Shown piece by piece: positions 6,526 to 13,293 of a DNA stretch of 13,293 nt. The stretch's first letter is position 1; every line of letters starts with the position of its first letter. This DNA comes from JBHHZM01 sp046758065. Its GTDB lineage: Bacteria > Pseudomonadota > Alphaproteobacteria > JAAXGF01. Below the pieces are notes generated by a model. That model saw nothing but the letters and a program-made list of their open reading frames with translations. It was not told the DNA's origin and searched no databases. A program made the position numbers and the translations under genes. Location: positions 1 through 13,293 of the forward strand of contig JBHHZM010000088.1 of assembly GCA_046758065.1 (NCBI GenBank). Direction: 5' to 3'.

Positions 6526-8940
6526 CTACGCCAGTATTCTTTCGCGTCCGGGATCGTAGAGCGCGCGCGGCTGGCGAGTCGCCGGCACCGTTTCGCCGAA
6601 GGCCTCGATCTCGAAGATGTCGTGCGCCGCTTCCTCCGCCGGAACGTAACCCAGCACGATGCTCTTGCCGACGGTGTAGCCGTAAGCGCCGCTGGTGGTG
6701 ACGCCGAGCACGCGGCCTTCGCGCAGGATCGCCTCGCCGCCGTGCACCGGGGCCTCGCGTTCGAGCGCGAAGCAGCAGAGCTTCCGTCGCGGTCCCTCCG
6801 CCTTGATCTTTTCGAGCGCCTCGCGGCCGATGAAATCGCCCTTTCCGAGCGCGACGCAGAAGCCCAGTCCGGCCTCGTAAGGATTGTAATCGGGGGTGAT
6901 GTCGGCGCTCCAGTACAGATAGCGCTTTTCCAGACGCAGCGATTCGATTGCCCGGTAGCCGACGTCGGCGACGCCGAGCGCCGCGCCCGCCTGCCACAGC
7001 ATCTCGTAAACATGGGCGGCGTATTCGGTGGGGATGTGCAGTTCCCAGCCGAGTTCGCCGACGTAGGTAAGGCGGATGGCGAGGACACGGGCGTAGCCGA
7101 CGATGATCTCGCGGCAACCGAGAAAGGGAAAGGCGGCGTTGCTCACGTCGTCGTCGGCCGCCGCCGCGAGCAGGTCGCGGGCGCGTGGCCCGCAGACGTT
7201 GACGACCGCGTAAGCGGAAGTCACCTCGCGCAGGACGGCCGAGCCGTCGGTCGGGAGATGGCGGCGGATCCAGGCCGCGTCATGGACGCCGAACCCCGAA
7301 CCGGTGACGATATAGAAACGGTCGTCGTCGAGCCGCGAAATCGTCAGGTCGCATTCGATGCCGCCGCGCGGGTTGCAAAGCTGAGTGTATGTGGTCGACC
7401 CCGGTGGCTTGTCGAGATCACCCGCCGCCAGCCGTTGCATCGCGGCCAAGGCGCCGGGACCCGCGACCTCAAACTTGGCGAACGAACTCTGGTCGATGAG
7501 GGCGACGCGCTCGCGCACCGCCCGGTGCTCGGCGCCGACCGGCTCGAACCAGTTGGGACGGCCGAACGACGGCTTCTCGACCGCGACGCTCCCTTCGGGC
7601 GCGAACCAGTTGGGGCGCTCCCAGCCGAACTTCGAGCCGTAGACCGCGCCCTTGTCACGGAGCGTGCCGTAAAGCGGGCTGCGCCGGCCGCCGCGCCCGG
7701 TCTTCGCCTCCTCACCGGGGAAGTGGAGCGCATAGTAGCGGCCATAGCTCTCGACGGCGCGTTCGTGCAGATAGGTCTTGCCCGCGTGGTGCGGGCCGAA
7801 ACGGCCAGGGTCGAAGGGCCAGAGGTCCATCCCCGGTTCGCCTTCGACGATCCACTCGGCAAGCGCCCGCCCCGCCCCGCCGGCCGCGGCGATTCCCGCG
7901 GTAAAGCCGCAGGCGAGAAAGACATTGTCGCGCTCGGGCGCGCGTCCGAGGATCGGCTCGCCGTCGGCGGAAACCGGGATCGGACCGTTGATCAGGTCGC
8001 GGACGCCGACCTCGTTGAGCGCGGGAACGCGTTTCCCCGCCAGCACCGCAAGCTGCTCGAAGCGCTCGAAGTTCGACGGCAGGAGCTGTTGTCGGAAATC
8101 GGCCGGCACGCCGTCTTCGCCGAAAGGCACGGTGTCGGGCTCCCAGCCGCCGACGGCGAGGCCGCCGACTTCGGGCTTCATGTAGACGAGATGGTCGGGG
8201 TCGCGGAAGGTCGGAAGATCGCGCGGCGCGCCGGCGATGGGTTCGGTCACCAGGTATTGATGCTCGACCGCGGCGGCCGGCACGTGAACGCCCGAGAGCG
8301 CGCCGAGCCCGCGCGACCACATCCCGGCGGCGATGACCAGGGTGTCGCAGCGCCACATGCCGTGATCGGTGTTCACGTGGGCGACTCGGCGGCCCTCGCA
8401 CGCGAAGCCGGTGACGCGCACCCCTTCATGGAATGTCGCACCCCCCGCCCGGGCACCGCGGGCGAGCGCCTGGGTGACGCCCGAGGGATCGATATAGCCG
8501 TCGAACGGCACCCAGGCGGCGCCGAGCACGCCCTCGGGGTTCATCAGCGGAAACAGCTCCTGCGCCTCTTCCGGACCGACGAGGTGAAGTTCGAAACCGA
8601 AGCTCCGCGCCGTGGTCGCCAGACGTTTGATTTCGAGCCAGCGATCGGGCGACGAGGCGACCCGCAGGCTGCCGACGCGCTTCCATCCGGTCGCCTGTCC
8701 GGTCTCGGCTTCGAGCGTCTCGTAGAGCGCGACGCTGTTCTGCATCATATGGGTGAGGTTGCGGGATCCGCGAAGCTGACCGACCAGACCGGCGGCGTGC
8801 CAGGTCGCCCCTTGGGTCAGGCCGGCTTTTTCGAGCACCGCGACCTCGCGTTTTCCCGATTTTGTTAGGTGGTAGGCGACGCTGCAGCCGATCGCGCCGC
8901 CGCCGATGACGATGATTTCCGCATCCCTCAACCCGGGCAT
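6526..8940 (-). CDS. Sarcosine/dimethylglycine dehydrogenase-like protein (FAD oxidoreductase + GcvT)
   Basis: An 804-residue two-part enzyme. The N-terminal DAO-type FAD half has the Rossmann motif VIGGGAIGCSVAYHL (11-25) and GATWHAAGLVGQ (44-55), whose His48 lines up with the histidine that binds FAD covalently in dimethylglycine and sarcosine dehydrogenases; His227 (VEHQYLVTEPI) lies where dimethylglycine oxidase has an active-site His. The C-terminal half (about 425-800) is an aminomethyltransferase/GcvT domain, with NPRGGIECDLTI (523-534), YVGELGWELHIP (626-637) and GYRAIESLRLEK (661-672). Known members demethylate N-methylglycines and pass the carbon to tetrahydrofolate; which N-methyl amine is used here cannot be decided. 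The start is ATG 8940, with GGAGG 11 bases upstream. No signal peptide, so cytoplasmic. It lies between a DMT transporter and kinase B. Confidence 0.9.
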   Translation of the reverse strand: MPGLRDAEIIVIGGGAIGCSVAYHLTKSGKREVAVLEKAGLTQGATWHAAGLVGQLRGSRNLTHMMQNSVALYETLEAETGQATGWKRVGSLRVASSPDRWLEIKRLATTARSFGFELHLVGPEEAQELFPLMNPEGVLGAAWVPFDGYIDPSGVTQALARGARAGGATFHEGVRVTGFACEGRRVAHVNTDHGMWRCDTLVIAAGMWSRGLGALSGVHVPAAAVEHQYLVTEPIAGAPRDLPTFRDPDHLVYMKPEVGGLAVGGWEPDTVPFGEDGVPADFRQQLLPSNFERFEQLAVLAGKRVPALNEVGVRDLINGPIPVSADGEPILGRAPERDNVFLACGFTAGIAAAGGAGRALAEWIVEGEPGMDLWPFDPGRFGPHHAGKTYLHERAVESYGRYYALHFPGEEAKTGRGGRRSPLYGTLRDKGAVYGSKFGWERPNWFAPEGSVAVEKPSFGRPNWFEPVGAEHRAVRERVALIDQSSFAKFEVAGPGALAAMQRLAAGDLDKPPGSTTYTQLCNPRGGIECDLTISRLDDDRFYIVTGSGFGVHDAAWIRRHLPTDGSAVLREVTSAYAVVNVCGPRARDLLAAAADDDVSNAAFPFLGCREIIVGYARVLAIRLTYVGELGWELHIPTEYAAHVYEMLWQAGAALGVADVGYRAIESLRLEKRYLYWSADITPDYNPYEAGLGFCVALGKGDFIGREALEKIKAEGPRRKLCCFALEREAPVHGGEAILREGRVLGVTTSGAYGYTVGKSIVLGYVPAEEAAHDIFEIEAFGETVPATRQPRALYDPGRERILA

Positions 8941-9026
8941 CGACCGTGTTTCCTCCCTTCGTCTTCCACTCAGCATCGCCCGGACGCCCGCCCGAGTCGA
9001 GTGTGGAAGCGCCGCCCCGGAACGCC

Positions 9027-9995
9027 CTACGGGTCGAGCGTCCGCGCAGTCGCCGCGCGCCCCAACCGCCGCTCGCGCTGGGCGATGTAGAGCGTGCTGG
9101 CGATGATGATGGCGGCGCCGAAAAGCGCGTTGCCTTCCGGGGTCTCGGCAAAGAACACAAAGCCCGCCGCCGCCGCCAGGATGATGCGCGTGTACTGGAA
9201 CGAGGCGACGAAGCTCGCCTCGCCGGTGGCGTAACCGCGAATGTCGAAGTAGCTGCGCAGCGCGCCGAACGCGCCGACCATCAGCATCAGAAGGAGCGCG
9301 ACCGGCGATGGCGTCCGCCACACCGCCAGCGCCGGCGGCAGGCAGCCGAGGCTCATTATCACGCCGGCGTAAAGCATCATGGTGTACGGCGATTCGGTGG
9401 TCGACAGCTTCTTGCCGATGATCAGCACGAGCGCGAAGATCACCGAGCTTCCCACCGCGACCATCATCACCGGGTGAAAACCGGCGGTGCCCGGCTGCAT
9501 CACCACCAGCGTGCCGAGGAAACCGACTGCGGTCGCCGCCCAGCGCCGCCACCCCACCCGTTCGCCGAGCAGCGATCGGGCGAAAATGGTAACGAACAGC
9601 GGCGCGGTAAAAAAAAGCACGGTGACCGTGGCGAGCGGCAGCTTGGTGAGCGCATAGAAGCCGCAATTGAGCGCGACCACGCCGAGAACGCCGCGCAGAA
9701 GGTGCAGTTTCCAGCGTTTCGTCCGAAGCCGCGCGCTGCCGCGGGCGACGACCACCGGCAGCACCAGCATGAGGCCGACCAGGCTGCGCGCGAACGCAAT
9801 CTCCATCGATTGCATCTCGACCGAAAGCGCGCGCACGCCGACGGTCATCATCGTCGCCGCAAGGCAGGAGAGCAATATCCACAGACCGCCGCGAAGATTG
9901 TCCGACATTCCTGCGCGCTTCGCACTCCGACGGAATTGACTGAACCCGCCGGCCGGGTCTCCGGCGATCGCGGCGATCTCGTTCGATCGAAGCAT
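9027..9995 (-). CDS. DMT-superfamily (EamA) transporter, about 10 membrane segments
   Basis: A drug/metabolite-transporter superfamily membrane protein built from two EamA repeats of five helices each. The first helix is GGLWILLSCLAATMM; ALTKLPLATVTVLFFTAPLFV is the typical helix 3-4 signature, followed by LLGERVGWRRWAATAVGFLG at the end of the first repeat. The second repeat closes with FVFFAETP and a basic C-terminal tail. I chose ATG 9995 because GAGGGG lies nine bases upstream (322 residues). ATG 9908 (MSDNLRGG, 293 residues) gives the more usual family length but has AGGA directly against the start codon. Substrates of this family range from amino acids to nucleotides and are not predictable. 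It is 86 bp upstream of the dehydrogenase on the same strand and may begin the operon; uptake or export of a related amine is inference. Confidence 0.87.
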   Translation of the reverse strand: MLRSNEIAAIAGDPAGGFSQFRRSAKRAGMSDNLRGGLWILLSCLAATMMTVGVRALSVEMQSMEIAFARSLVGLMLVLPVVVARGSARLRTKRWKLHLLRGVLGVVALNCGFYALTKLPLATVTVLFFTAPLFVTIFARSLLGERVGWRRWAATAVGFLGTLVVMQPGTAGFHPVMMVAVGSSVIFALVLIIGKKLSTTESPYTMMLYAGVIMSLGCLPPALAVWRTPSPVALLLMLMVGAFGALRSYFDIRGYATGEASFVASFQYTRIILAAAAGFVFFAETPEGNALFGAAIIIASTLYIAQRERRLGRAATARTLDP

Positions 9996-10052
9996 ATCAT
10001 GAAACCCCTCGCGCACCGCCCCGACCCCATGCGAAAACGAAGACGCGGCACG

Positions 10053-10082
10053 ATGACGCGGCGCGGGACAAACGTGTATGAT
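10053..10082 (+). promoter_or_regulatory. Sigma70-like promoter for the reductase pair
   Basis: TATGAT at 10077-10082 matches five of six positions of the TATAAT box. ATGACG at 10053-10058 matches four of six of TTGACA, with an 18-bp spacer. Transcription would begin around 10089 and leave a leader of about 40 bases before ATG 10129. The upstream in-frame ATG at 10078 lies inside the -10 box, which argues against that longer start. Confidence 0.45.
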
Positions 10083-10084
10083 CC

Positions 10085-10100
10085 GCGGCGTTGACGCCGC
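10085..10100 (+). promoter_or_regulatory. Perfect inverted repeat at the predicted transcription start
   Basis: GCGGCG (10085-10090) and CGCCGC (10095-10100) form a perfect 6-bp stem around TTGA, beginning two bases after the -10 box. The placement fits an operator over the start site or a hairpin at the 5' end of the mRNA. GC-rich DNA makes short stems common, so this is tentative. Confidence 0.3.
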
Positions 10101-10128
10101 TCCTCCACCGCTTCGGGAGTCCCCCGCC

Positions 10129-11175
10129 ATGCCGGACGACGTGAACCGACAGATCGTTCTCGCTTCGCGTCCCGAAGGCGCGCCGCGGACCGGGGATTTC
10201 CGCCTCGTGGAAGGCCCACGACCGGCGCCCGGCCCCGGGCAGATGCTGTGCCGCACCATCTACCTCTCGCTCGATCCCTACATGCGCGGACGCATGAGCG
10301 ACGCGCCGTCCTACGCCGCGCCGGTCGGAATCGGCGAGGTCATGGTCGGCGGAACCGTGAGCGAGGTCGTCCAATCGACCCTGCCCGACTTCGCGCCCGG
10401 CGATCTCGTCGTCGGCTACGGCGGCTGGCAGGATTACGCGCTGAGCGACGGGGCGGGCCTGCGCAAACTCGACCCCGCGCAGGCGCCGATCTCGACCGCG
10501 CTCGGCGTACTCGGCATGCCGGGGATGACCGCATACGCGGGAATGACGGAAATCGGCCGCCCCGCAGCGGGCGAGACGCTGGTCGTCGCCGCCGCCTCGG
10601 GCGCGGTCGGCTCGGTGGTCGGTCAGATCGCCAAAATCAAGGGTTGCCGTGCGGTCGGGATCGCCGGCTCGCCCGAGAAATGCGCCTTCGTCACCGAAGA
10701 ACTCGGATTCGACGTCTGTCTCAACCACCGTTCGCCCGACTTCGCCGGCAAACTCGCCGCGGCCTGTGCGGACGGCATCGACATCTACTGGGAGAACGTC
10801 GGCGGAGCGGTGTTCGAAGCCGTCCTCGATCTGCTCAACCCGTTCGCGCGGGTTCCCGTCTGCGGACTGGTCGCCCAATACAACGCGACCGAGCCGCCGC
10901 CCGGCCCCAACTTCGTGCCGAAGCTGATGCGCGCCGTGCTGACCAAACGTCTCACGCTGCGCGGCTTCATCGTCTGGGATTTCCGCGAGCGCGAGGCCGA
11001 TTTCCGGCGCGACGTCGGACAATGGCTGCGCGAGGGGCGCCTGCGCTACCGCGAGGACATCATCGAAGGGCTCGAAAACGCACCCGACGCCATGATCGGA
11101 CTGCTCGAAGGGAAAAACTTCGGCAAGCTGCTGGTGCGCGTCGCGCCCGACCCCACCGACGCCGGAAACGCTTGA
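10129..11175 (+). CDS. NADPH-dependent MDR oxidoreductase (prostaglandin/curcumin-reductase-like)
   Basis: A 348-residue zinc-free medium-chain dehydrogenase/reductase of the PTGR/CurA type, which reduces alpha,beta-unsaturated carbonyl compounds with NADPH in the cytoplasm. Seen: LSLDPYMRGRM (47-57), a hallmark of this subgroup; GVLGMPGMTAYAGM (126-139); the nucleotide-binding AAASGAVGSVVGQIAKIKG (154-172); GIAGSPEKC (177-185), where K184 would contact the NADPH phosphate; and WENVGG (221-226). No zinc-ligand cysteine cluster is present. I chose ATG 10129 because GGGAG lies nine bases upstream and the length fits the family; ATG 10078 would fall inside the predicted -10 box. The stop overlaps the start of the next gene as TGATG, so the two reductases are probably coupled. 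The physiological substrate is unknown. Confidence 0.9.
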   Translation: MPDDVNRQIVLASRPEGAPRTGDFRLVEGPRPAPGPGQMLCRTIYLSLDPYMRGRMSDAPSYAAPVGIGEVMVGGTVSEVVQSTLPDFAPGDLVVGYGGWQDYALSDGAGLRKLDPAQAPISTALGVLGMPGMTAYAGMTEIGRPAAGETLVVAAASGAVGSVVGQIAKIKGCRAVGIAGSPEKCAFVTEELGFDVCLNHRSPDFAGKLAAACADGIDIYWENVGGAVFEAVLDLLNPFARVPVCGLVAQYNATEPPPGPNFVPKLMRAVLTKRLTLRGFIVWDFREREADFRRDVGQWLREGRLRYREDIIEGLENAPDAMIGLLEGKNFGKLLVRVAPDPTDAGNA

Positions 11176-12008
11176 TGAAGACCGTGACGCTGCCGTCGGG
11201 CGAGTCGGTCCCCACGCTCGGGCTCGGCACCTGGCGCATGGGCGAAAGTGCCGGCGCGCGCAAGGCCGAGGTCGCCGCGTTGCGCGCCGGGATCGACCTC
11301 GGGCTGACGCTGATCGACAGCGCCGAGATGTACGGCGAAGGCGACGCCGAGAAGGTCGTCGGCGAAGCGGTCGCCGGACGCCGCGACGAGGTCTTCCTGG
11401 TGAGCAAGGTCTATCCGCACAACGCCACACGCGACGGCGCCGTCGCCGCCTGCGAGCGCAGCCTGCGCCGGCTCGGGACCGACCGGCTTGACCTCTATCT
11501 GCTGCACTGGCGCGGCGACGTGCCGCTCGGCGAGACGATCGAGGCCTTCGAGGCGCTCGTCACGGCGGGCAAGATTCGCTACTTCGGGGTGAGCAACTTC
11601 GACACCGCGGACATGGATGAGCTGTTCGCGCTTTGCGGCGGCTCCGACGCCGCGACGGATCAGGTGCTCTACAACCTGCTGCGCCGCGGCGTCGAGTGGG
11701 ACCTCATCCCCTGGTGCCGCAAGCGCGGGCTTCCGGTCATGGCCTATACGCCTCTGGGCGAGGGCAGGCTCGACCGCCACCCGGCGCTCGCCGCGATCGC
11801 GGAGCGCCACGGCGCGGCTCCCCTGCAAATCGTGCTCGCCTGGCTGCTGCGCGAAGACGGGGTGATCGCCATCCCGAAGGCGGCGTCGATCGCGCATCTC
11901 CGCGAGAACCGCGCCGCCCTCGACCTGCGGCTGAGCGCCGACGACCTCGTCGAGATCGACCGCGCCTTTCCGCCGCCGGTGCATGCCGAACCCCTCGTGA
12001 TGCTCTAA
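11175..12008 (+). CDS. Aldo/keto reductase (YeaE-like)
   Basis: A 277-residue aldo/keto reductase with the complete catalytic tetrad: Asp48 (LIDSAEMYG), Tyr53, Lys78 (LVSKVYP) and His111 (YLLHWRG). Further family signatures are the N-terminal GLGTWRMGE (16-24), GKIRYFGVSNFD (132-143), VMAYTPLGEGRL (188-199) and the NADPH-binding IAIPKAASIAHLRENRAAL (231-249). The AKR fold is a TIM barrel reducing aldehydes and ketones with NADPH; this member is on the short side and resembles methylglyoxal or general carbonyl reductases such as E. coli YeaE. The start ATG 11175 shares its A with the TGA of the upstream MDR gene. The pair could act on the same toxic carbonyl, one reducing the C=C bond and the other the C=O, but this is inference. 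Its stop overlaps the convergent DUF1194 gene. Confidence 0.92.
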   Translation: MKTVTLPSGESVPTLGLGTWRMGESAGARKAEVAALRAGIDLGLTLIDSAEMYGEGDAEKVVGEAVAGRRDEVFLVSKVYPHNATRDGAVAACERSLRRLGTDRLDLYLLHWRGDVPLGETIEAFEALVTAGKIRYFGVSNFDTADMDELFALCGGSDAATDQVLYNLLRRGVEWDLIPWCRKRGLPVMAYTPLGEGRLDRHPALAAIAERHGAAPLQIVLAWLLREDGVIAIPKAASIAHLRENRAALDLRLSADDLVEIDRAFPPPVHAEPLVML

Positions 12009-12724
12009 TCCGGCGTCGCGACCCGGCTGACGATCGGCTGGTACTCGATCTCTCGGATGAGCTTGCGGCGTATCGCGCGGGCGAAATCGTCGATCGTCTC
12101 GGCGGTGACGACGAACGAACCGGCGCCGCCGATGACCTCGCTGTCGTAGTAGTCGCCGAGGTCGGGCTCGTCGGACAGCATCGCGAGCCCGTTGATGGTC
12201 ACGCCCCGCGCGTTCGCCGCCGCGCGCGCCAGTCCCGGCGTCACCCGCCATTCGCGAAAGGTGGTCTCGCGGCCGTCGCCCGAGATGTCGATCACCTTGC
12301 GCGGACTCGAAAACCCGTTGCCGTCGAAAAGCTGGGCGCTGAACAGAATGGCGCTGCCGATGCCCGTACCGCCGGCGATGCGCCTCGGGTGACGCTCCAT
12401 ATAACGGGCAAACGCTTCGGCGCCCGGAGCGCCGGCGAGCACTTGCCACGGCGTGACGTCCTTGCGCCAGCCCGATTCGGCCCAGAACACGGCGGCGACC
12501 GCGATCCGCGCGTGCGGCCCCGAGCCGATGGCGGCGATCACTTCCGGGTCGCGGAAGGCGGCGGCGATGCCCGCCATTTGAAGCGCGAATTCGCGGTCGT
12601 CGATGCTCGCCGAGGAATCGATAGCGAGAATGAGCTGAAGATCGACTGGCGTCCCGGCCCCGGCCGCCACCGCCGGACACGCAAGCATCGCGCACAGGCC
12701 GAAAATCGCTGCCACAGGTTTCAC
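12005..12724 (-). CDS. Exported DUF1194 / von Willebrand A-like protein
   Basis: A 239-residue protein with an N-terminal signal peptide (VKPVAAIFGLCAMLA followed by CPAVAAGAG, cleavage near residues 20-23), so it is probably periplasmic or secreted. The rest is a DUF1194 domain, a von Willebrand factor A-like fold common in alphaproteobacteria and of unknown function. A metal-ion-dependent adhesion site looks intact: AIDSSAS (D36, S38, S40), GGTGIGSAI with T120, and DISGDG with D150. VTINGLAM (175-182) and YYDSEVIGGAGSFVV (192-206) are further DUF1194 signatures. I chose GTG 12724 because GGGGAGG precedes it by five bases and it gives a clean signal peptide; ATG 12775 would add residues ahead of that signal. 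The short TLAC-like pattern does not make a good lipobox. Transcription converges on the aldo/keto reductase, with a 4-bp overlap of the stops. Confidence 0.88.
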   Translation of the reverse strand: MKPVAAIFGLCAMLACPAVAAGAGTPVDLQLILAIDSSASIDDREFALQMAGIAAAFRDPEVIAAIGSGPHARIAVAAVFWAESGWRKDVTPWQVLAGAPGAEAFARYMERHPRRIAGGTGIGSAILFSAQLFDGNGFSSPRKVIDISGDGRETTFREWRVTPGLARAAANARGVTINGLAMLSDEPDLGDYYDSEVIGGAGSFVVTAETIDDFARAIRRKLIREIEYQPIVSRVATPD

Positions 12725-12766
12725 CGAACCCTCCCCGCGTGACGGATTCGTTAGATGATATGCCGC

Positions 12767-12784
12767 TGCCGCCATGGCGCGGCA
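12767..12784. other. Hairpin between the dioxygenase and DUF1194 genes
   Basis: TGCCGC (12767-12772) and GCGGCA (12779-12784) form a perfect 6-bp stem with a 6-nt loop, about 48 bases after the dioxygenase stop. No T-run follows on the minus strand. It may be a weak terminator or lie in the DUF1194 promoter region (12725-12831); no convincing -35/-10 pair is seen there. Confidence 0.25.
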
Positions 12785-12831
12785 ATAGCGGGCCGCCGGA
12801 AACGCGGGAACGCCGCGAGCAGGCGGATCCT

Positions 12832-13293
12832 TCAGCCGCCGCGCGGCCAGATCACCGGGAACATGTCCTCGCGCAGGCGCTCGCCGGGTTCGAGACCGAT
12901 GTCCGTGAACGGCGGCGAAGTGCGCCCGGGACGCATCGCGTAGGTCACGTCGTCGCCGAGCCAGCGGGTCGAGAACCCGCGCCGGCGTCGGGGCGACAGG
13001 TTGGCGGGCGCGCCGTGCAGGGTCAGAAAGCTGAACGCCAGCGCATCGCCGGGCTCGAGGTCCCACGACCGGATATCGTAGGAATCGCGCGCCGCATCGA
13101 TATCGGGCACGGTCTCGTAGCCGTCGCCATCATACTCATAGTTCCGCTCGGTCCTGAACAGCACCGGGTAGTAGAGCCTGCCCCAGCGATGCGAACCGGC
13201 GACGAACTCGGGGCAGACCGCGCTCGCCACCGGATCGAGCGTGAGCCACAGGCTTACCGTCTGTTCGCCCTGCACGTTGTAATACGGCAGGTC
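12832..13293 (-). CDS. Phytanoyl-CoA dioxygenase (PhyH) family protein, N-terminus cut by window edge
   Basis: The C-terminal 153 residues of a non-heme Fe(II)/2-oxoglutarate-dependent dioxygenase. The visible part begins DLPYYNVQGEQ; in this family DLPY follows a His-Gln (HQDLPY), so the Asp at the very edge is the second residue of the iron-binding HxD pair and the His lies off-window. CPEFVAGSHRWG (27-38) and LEPGDALAF (79-87) are typical PhyH segments; His93 in TLHGAPANLS is the distal iron ligand, and an Arg in the following RRRRGFSTRW would bind 2-oxoglutarate. The in-frame GTG at 13275 is not the real start, because the reading frame stays open and homologous-looking up to 13293. PhyH enzymes hydroxylate many small molecules; the substrate here is unknown. 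It is upstream of, and on the same strand as, DUF1194, 107 bp away. Confidence 0.87.
   Translation of the reverse strand, partial: DLPYYNVQGEQTVSLWLTLDPVASAVCPEFVAGSHRWGRLYYPVLFRTERNYEYDGDGYETVPDIDAARDSYDIRSWDLEPGDALAFSFLTLHGAPANLSPRRRRGFSTRWLGDDVTYAMRPGRTSPPFTDIGLEPGERLREDMFPVIWPRGG

Noticed and set aside
7569..7629. Near-repeat ERPNWFAPEG / GRPNWFEPVG in the FAD-GcvT protein (residues 441-450 and 460-469)
   Set aside because: From memory, this doubled motif is common at the junction of FAD and GcvT domains in this family, so it is not a new repeat.
6316..8868. 850-codon open frame on the plus strand opposite the FAD-GcvT gene
   Set aside because: It mirrors the codon pattern of the real gene, has no family motif, and the opposite strand is a full-length, motif-complete enzyme.
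11046..12785. 579-codon minus-strand frame across the aldo/keto reductase and DUF1194 genes
   Set aside because: It is out of frame with the recognisable DUF1194 domain and runs antisense to the aldo/keto reductase, which has its full tetrad.
13273..13293. GTG at 13275 as the start of the dioxygenase
   Set aside because: The frame stays open to the window edge and reads DLPYYN, the expected family sequence just before this point, so the true start lies outside the window.

Overview
The window is a gene-dense, GC-rich stretch of bacterial chromosome. I see no tRNA, rRNA, CRISPR array, insertion sequence or phage gene, and no gene-free stretch longer than about 155 bases. The base composition, the frequent GTG starts, the DUF1194 protein and the style of the chorismate mutase and FAD/GcvT proteins all suggest an alphaproteobacterium, perhaps Rhodospirillales-like. 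That placement is an inference; there is no phylogenetic marker gene here.

Layout. The left edge holds a minus-strand choline-kinase-like phosphotransferase (kinase A) whose C-terminus runs off the window. A 51-bp spacer separates it from a divergent MFS transporter (996-2210, +). Next comes a small AroQ-type chorismate mutase (2365-2667, +). It meets, tail to tail across a strong hairpin, a long minus-strand run that reads in transcription order: DMT/EamA transporter (9995-9027), sarcosine/dimethylglycine dehydrogenase-like FAD-GcvT protein (8940-6526), second choline-kinase-like phosphotransferase (kinase B, 6484-5567), pabB (5559-4162), pabA (4143-3538) and pabC (3541-2702). The gaps are 86, 41, 7 and 18 bp, then a 4-bp overlap, so at least the last five genes look like one operon. 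On the right are a plus-strand pair of reductases (MDR NADPH oxidoreductase and aldo/keto reductase, overlapping by 1 nt), a minus-strand exported DUF1194 protein whose stop overlaps the aldo/keto reductase stop, and a minus-strand phytanoyl-CoA-dioxygenase-like protein cut by the right edge.

How the genes fit together. PabA and PabB make 4-amino-4-deoxychorismate and PabC releases p-aminobenzoate, the aromatic precursor of folate. The FAD-GcvT protein belongs to a family that oxidatively demethylates N-methylglycines and hands the one-carbon unit to tetrahydrofolate. The operon therefore pairs folate-precursor synthesis with a probable folate-consuming demethylase, together with a small-molecule transporter and a kinase of the choline/ethanolamine type. 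The two kinases are clear paralogues in the same orientation and flank the pab/chorismate/MFS segment. The methylated-amine/one-carbon reading of the locus is an inference, but it is the most interesting idea in the window. PabC also shows an unusual Cys where its family usually has a conserved Glu.
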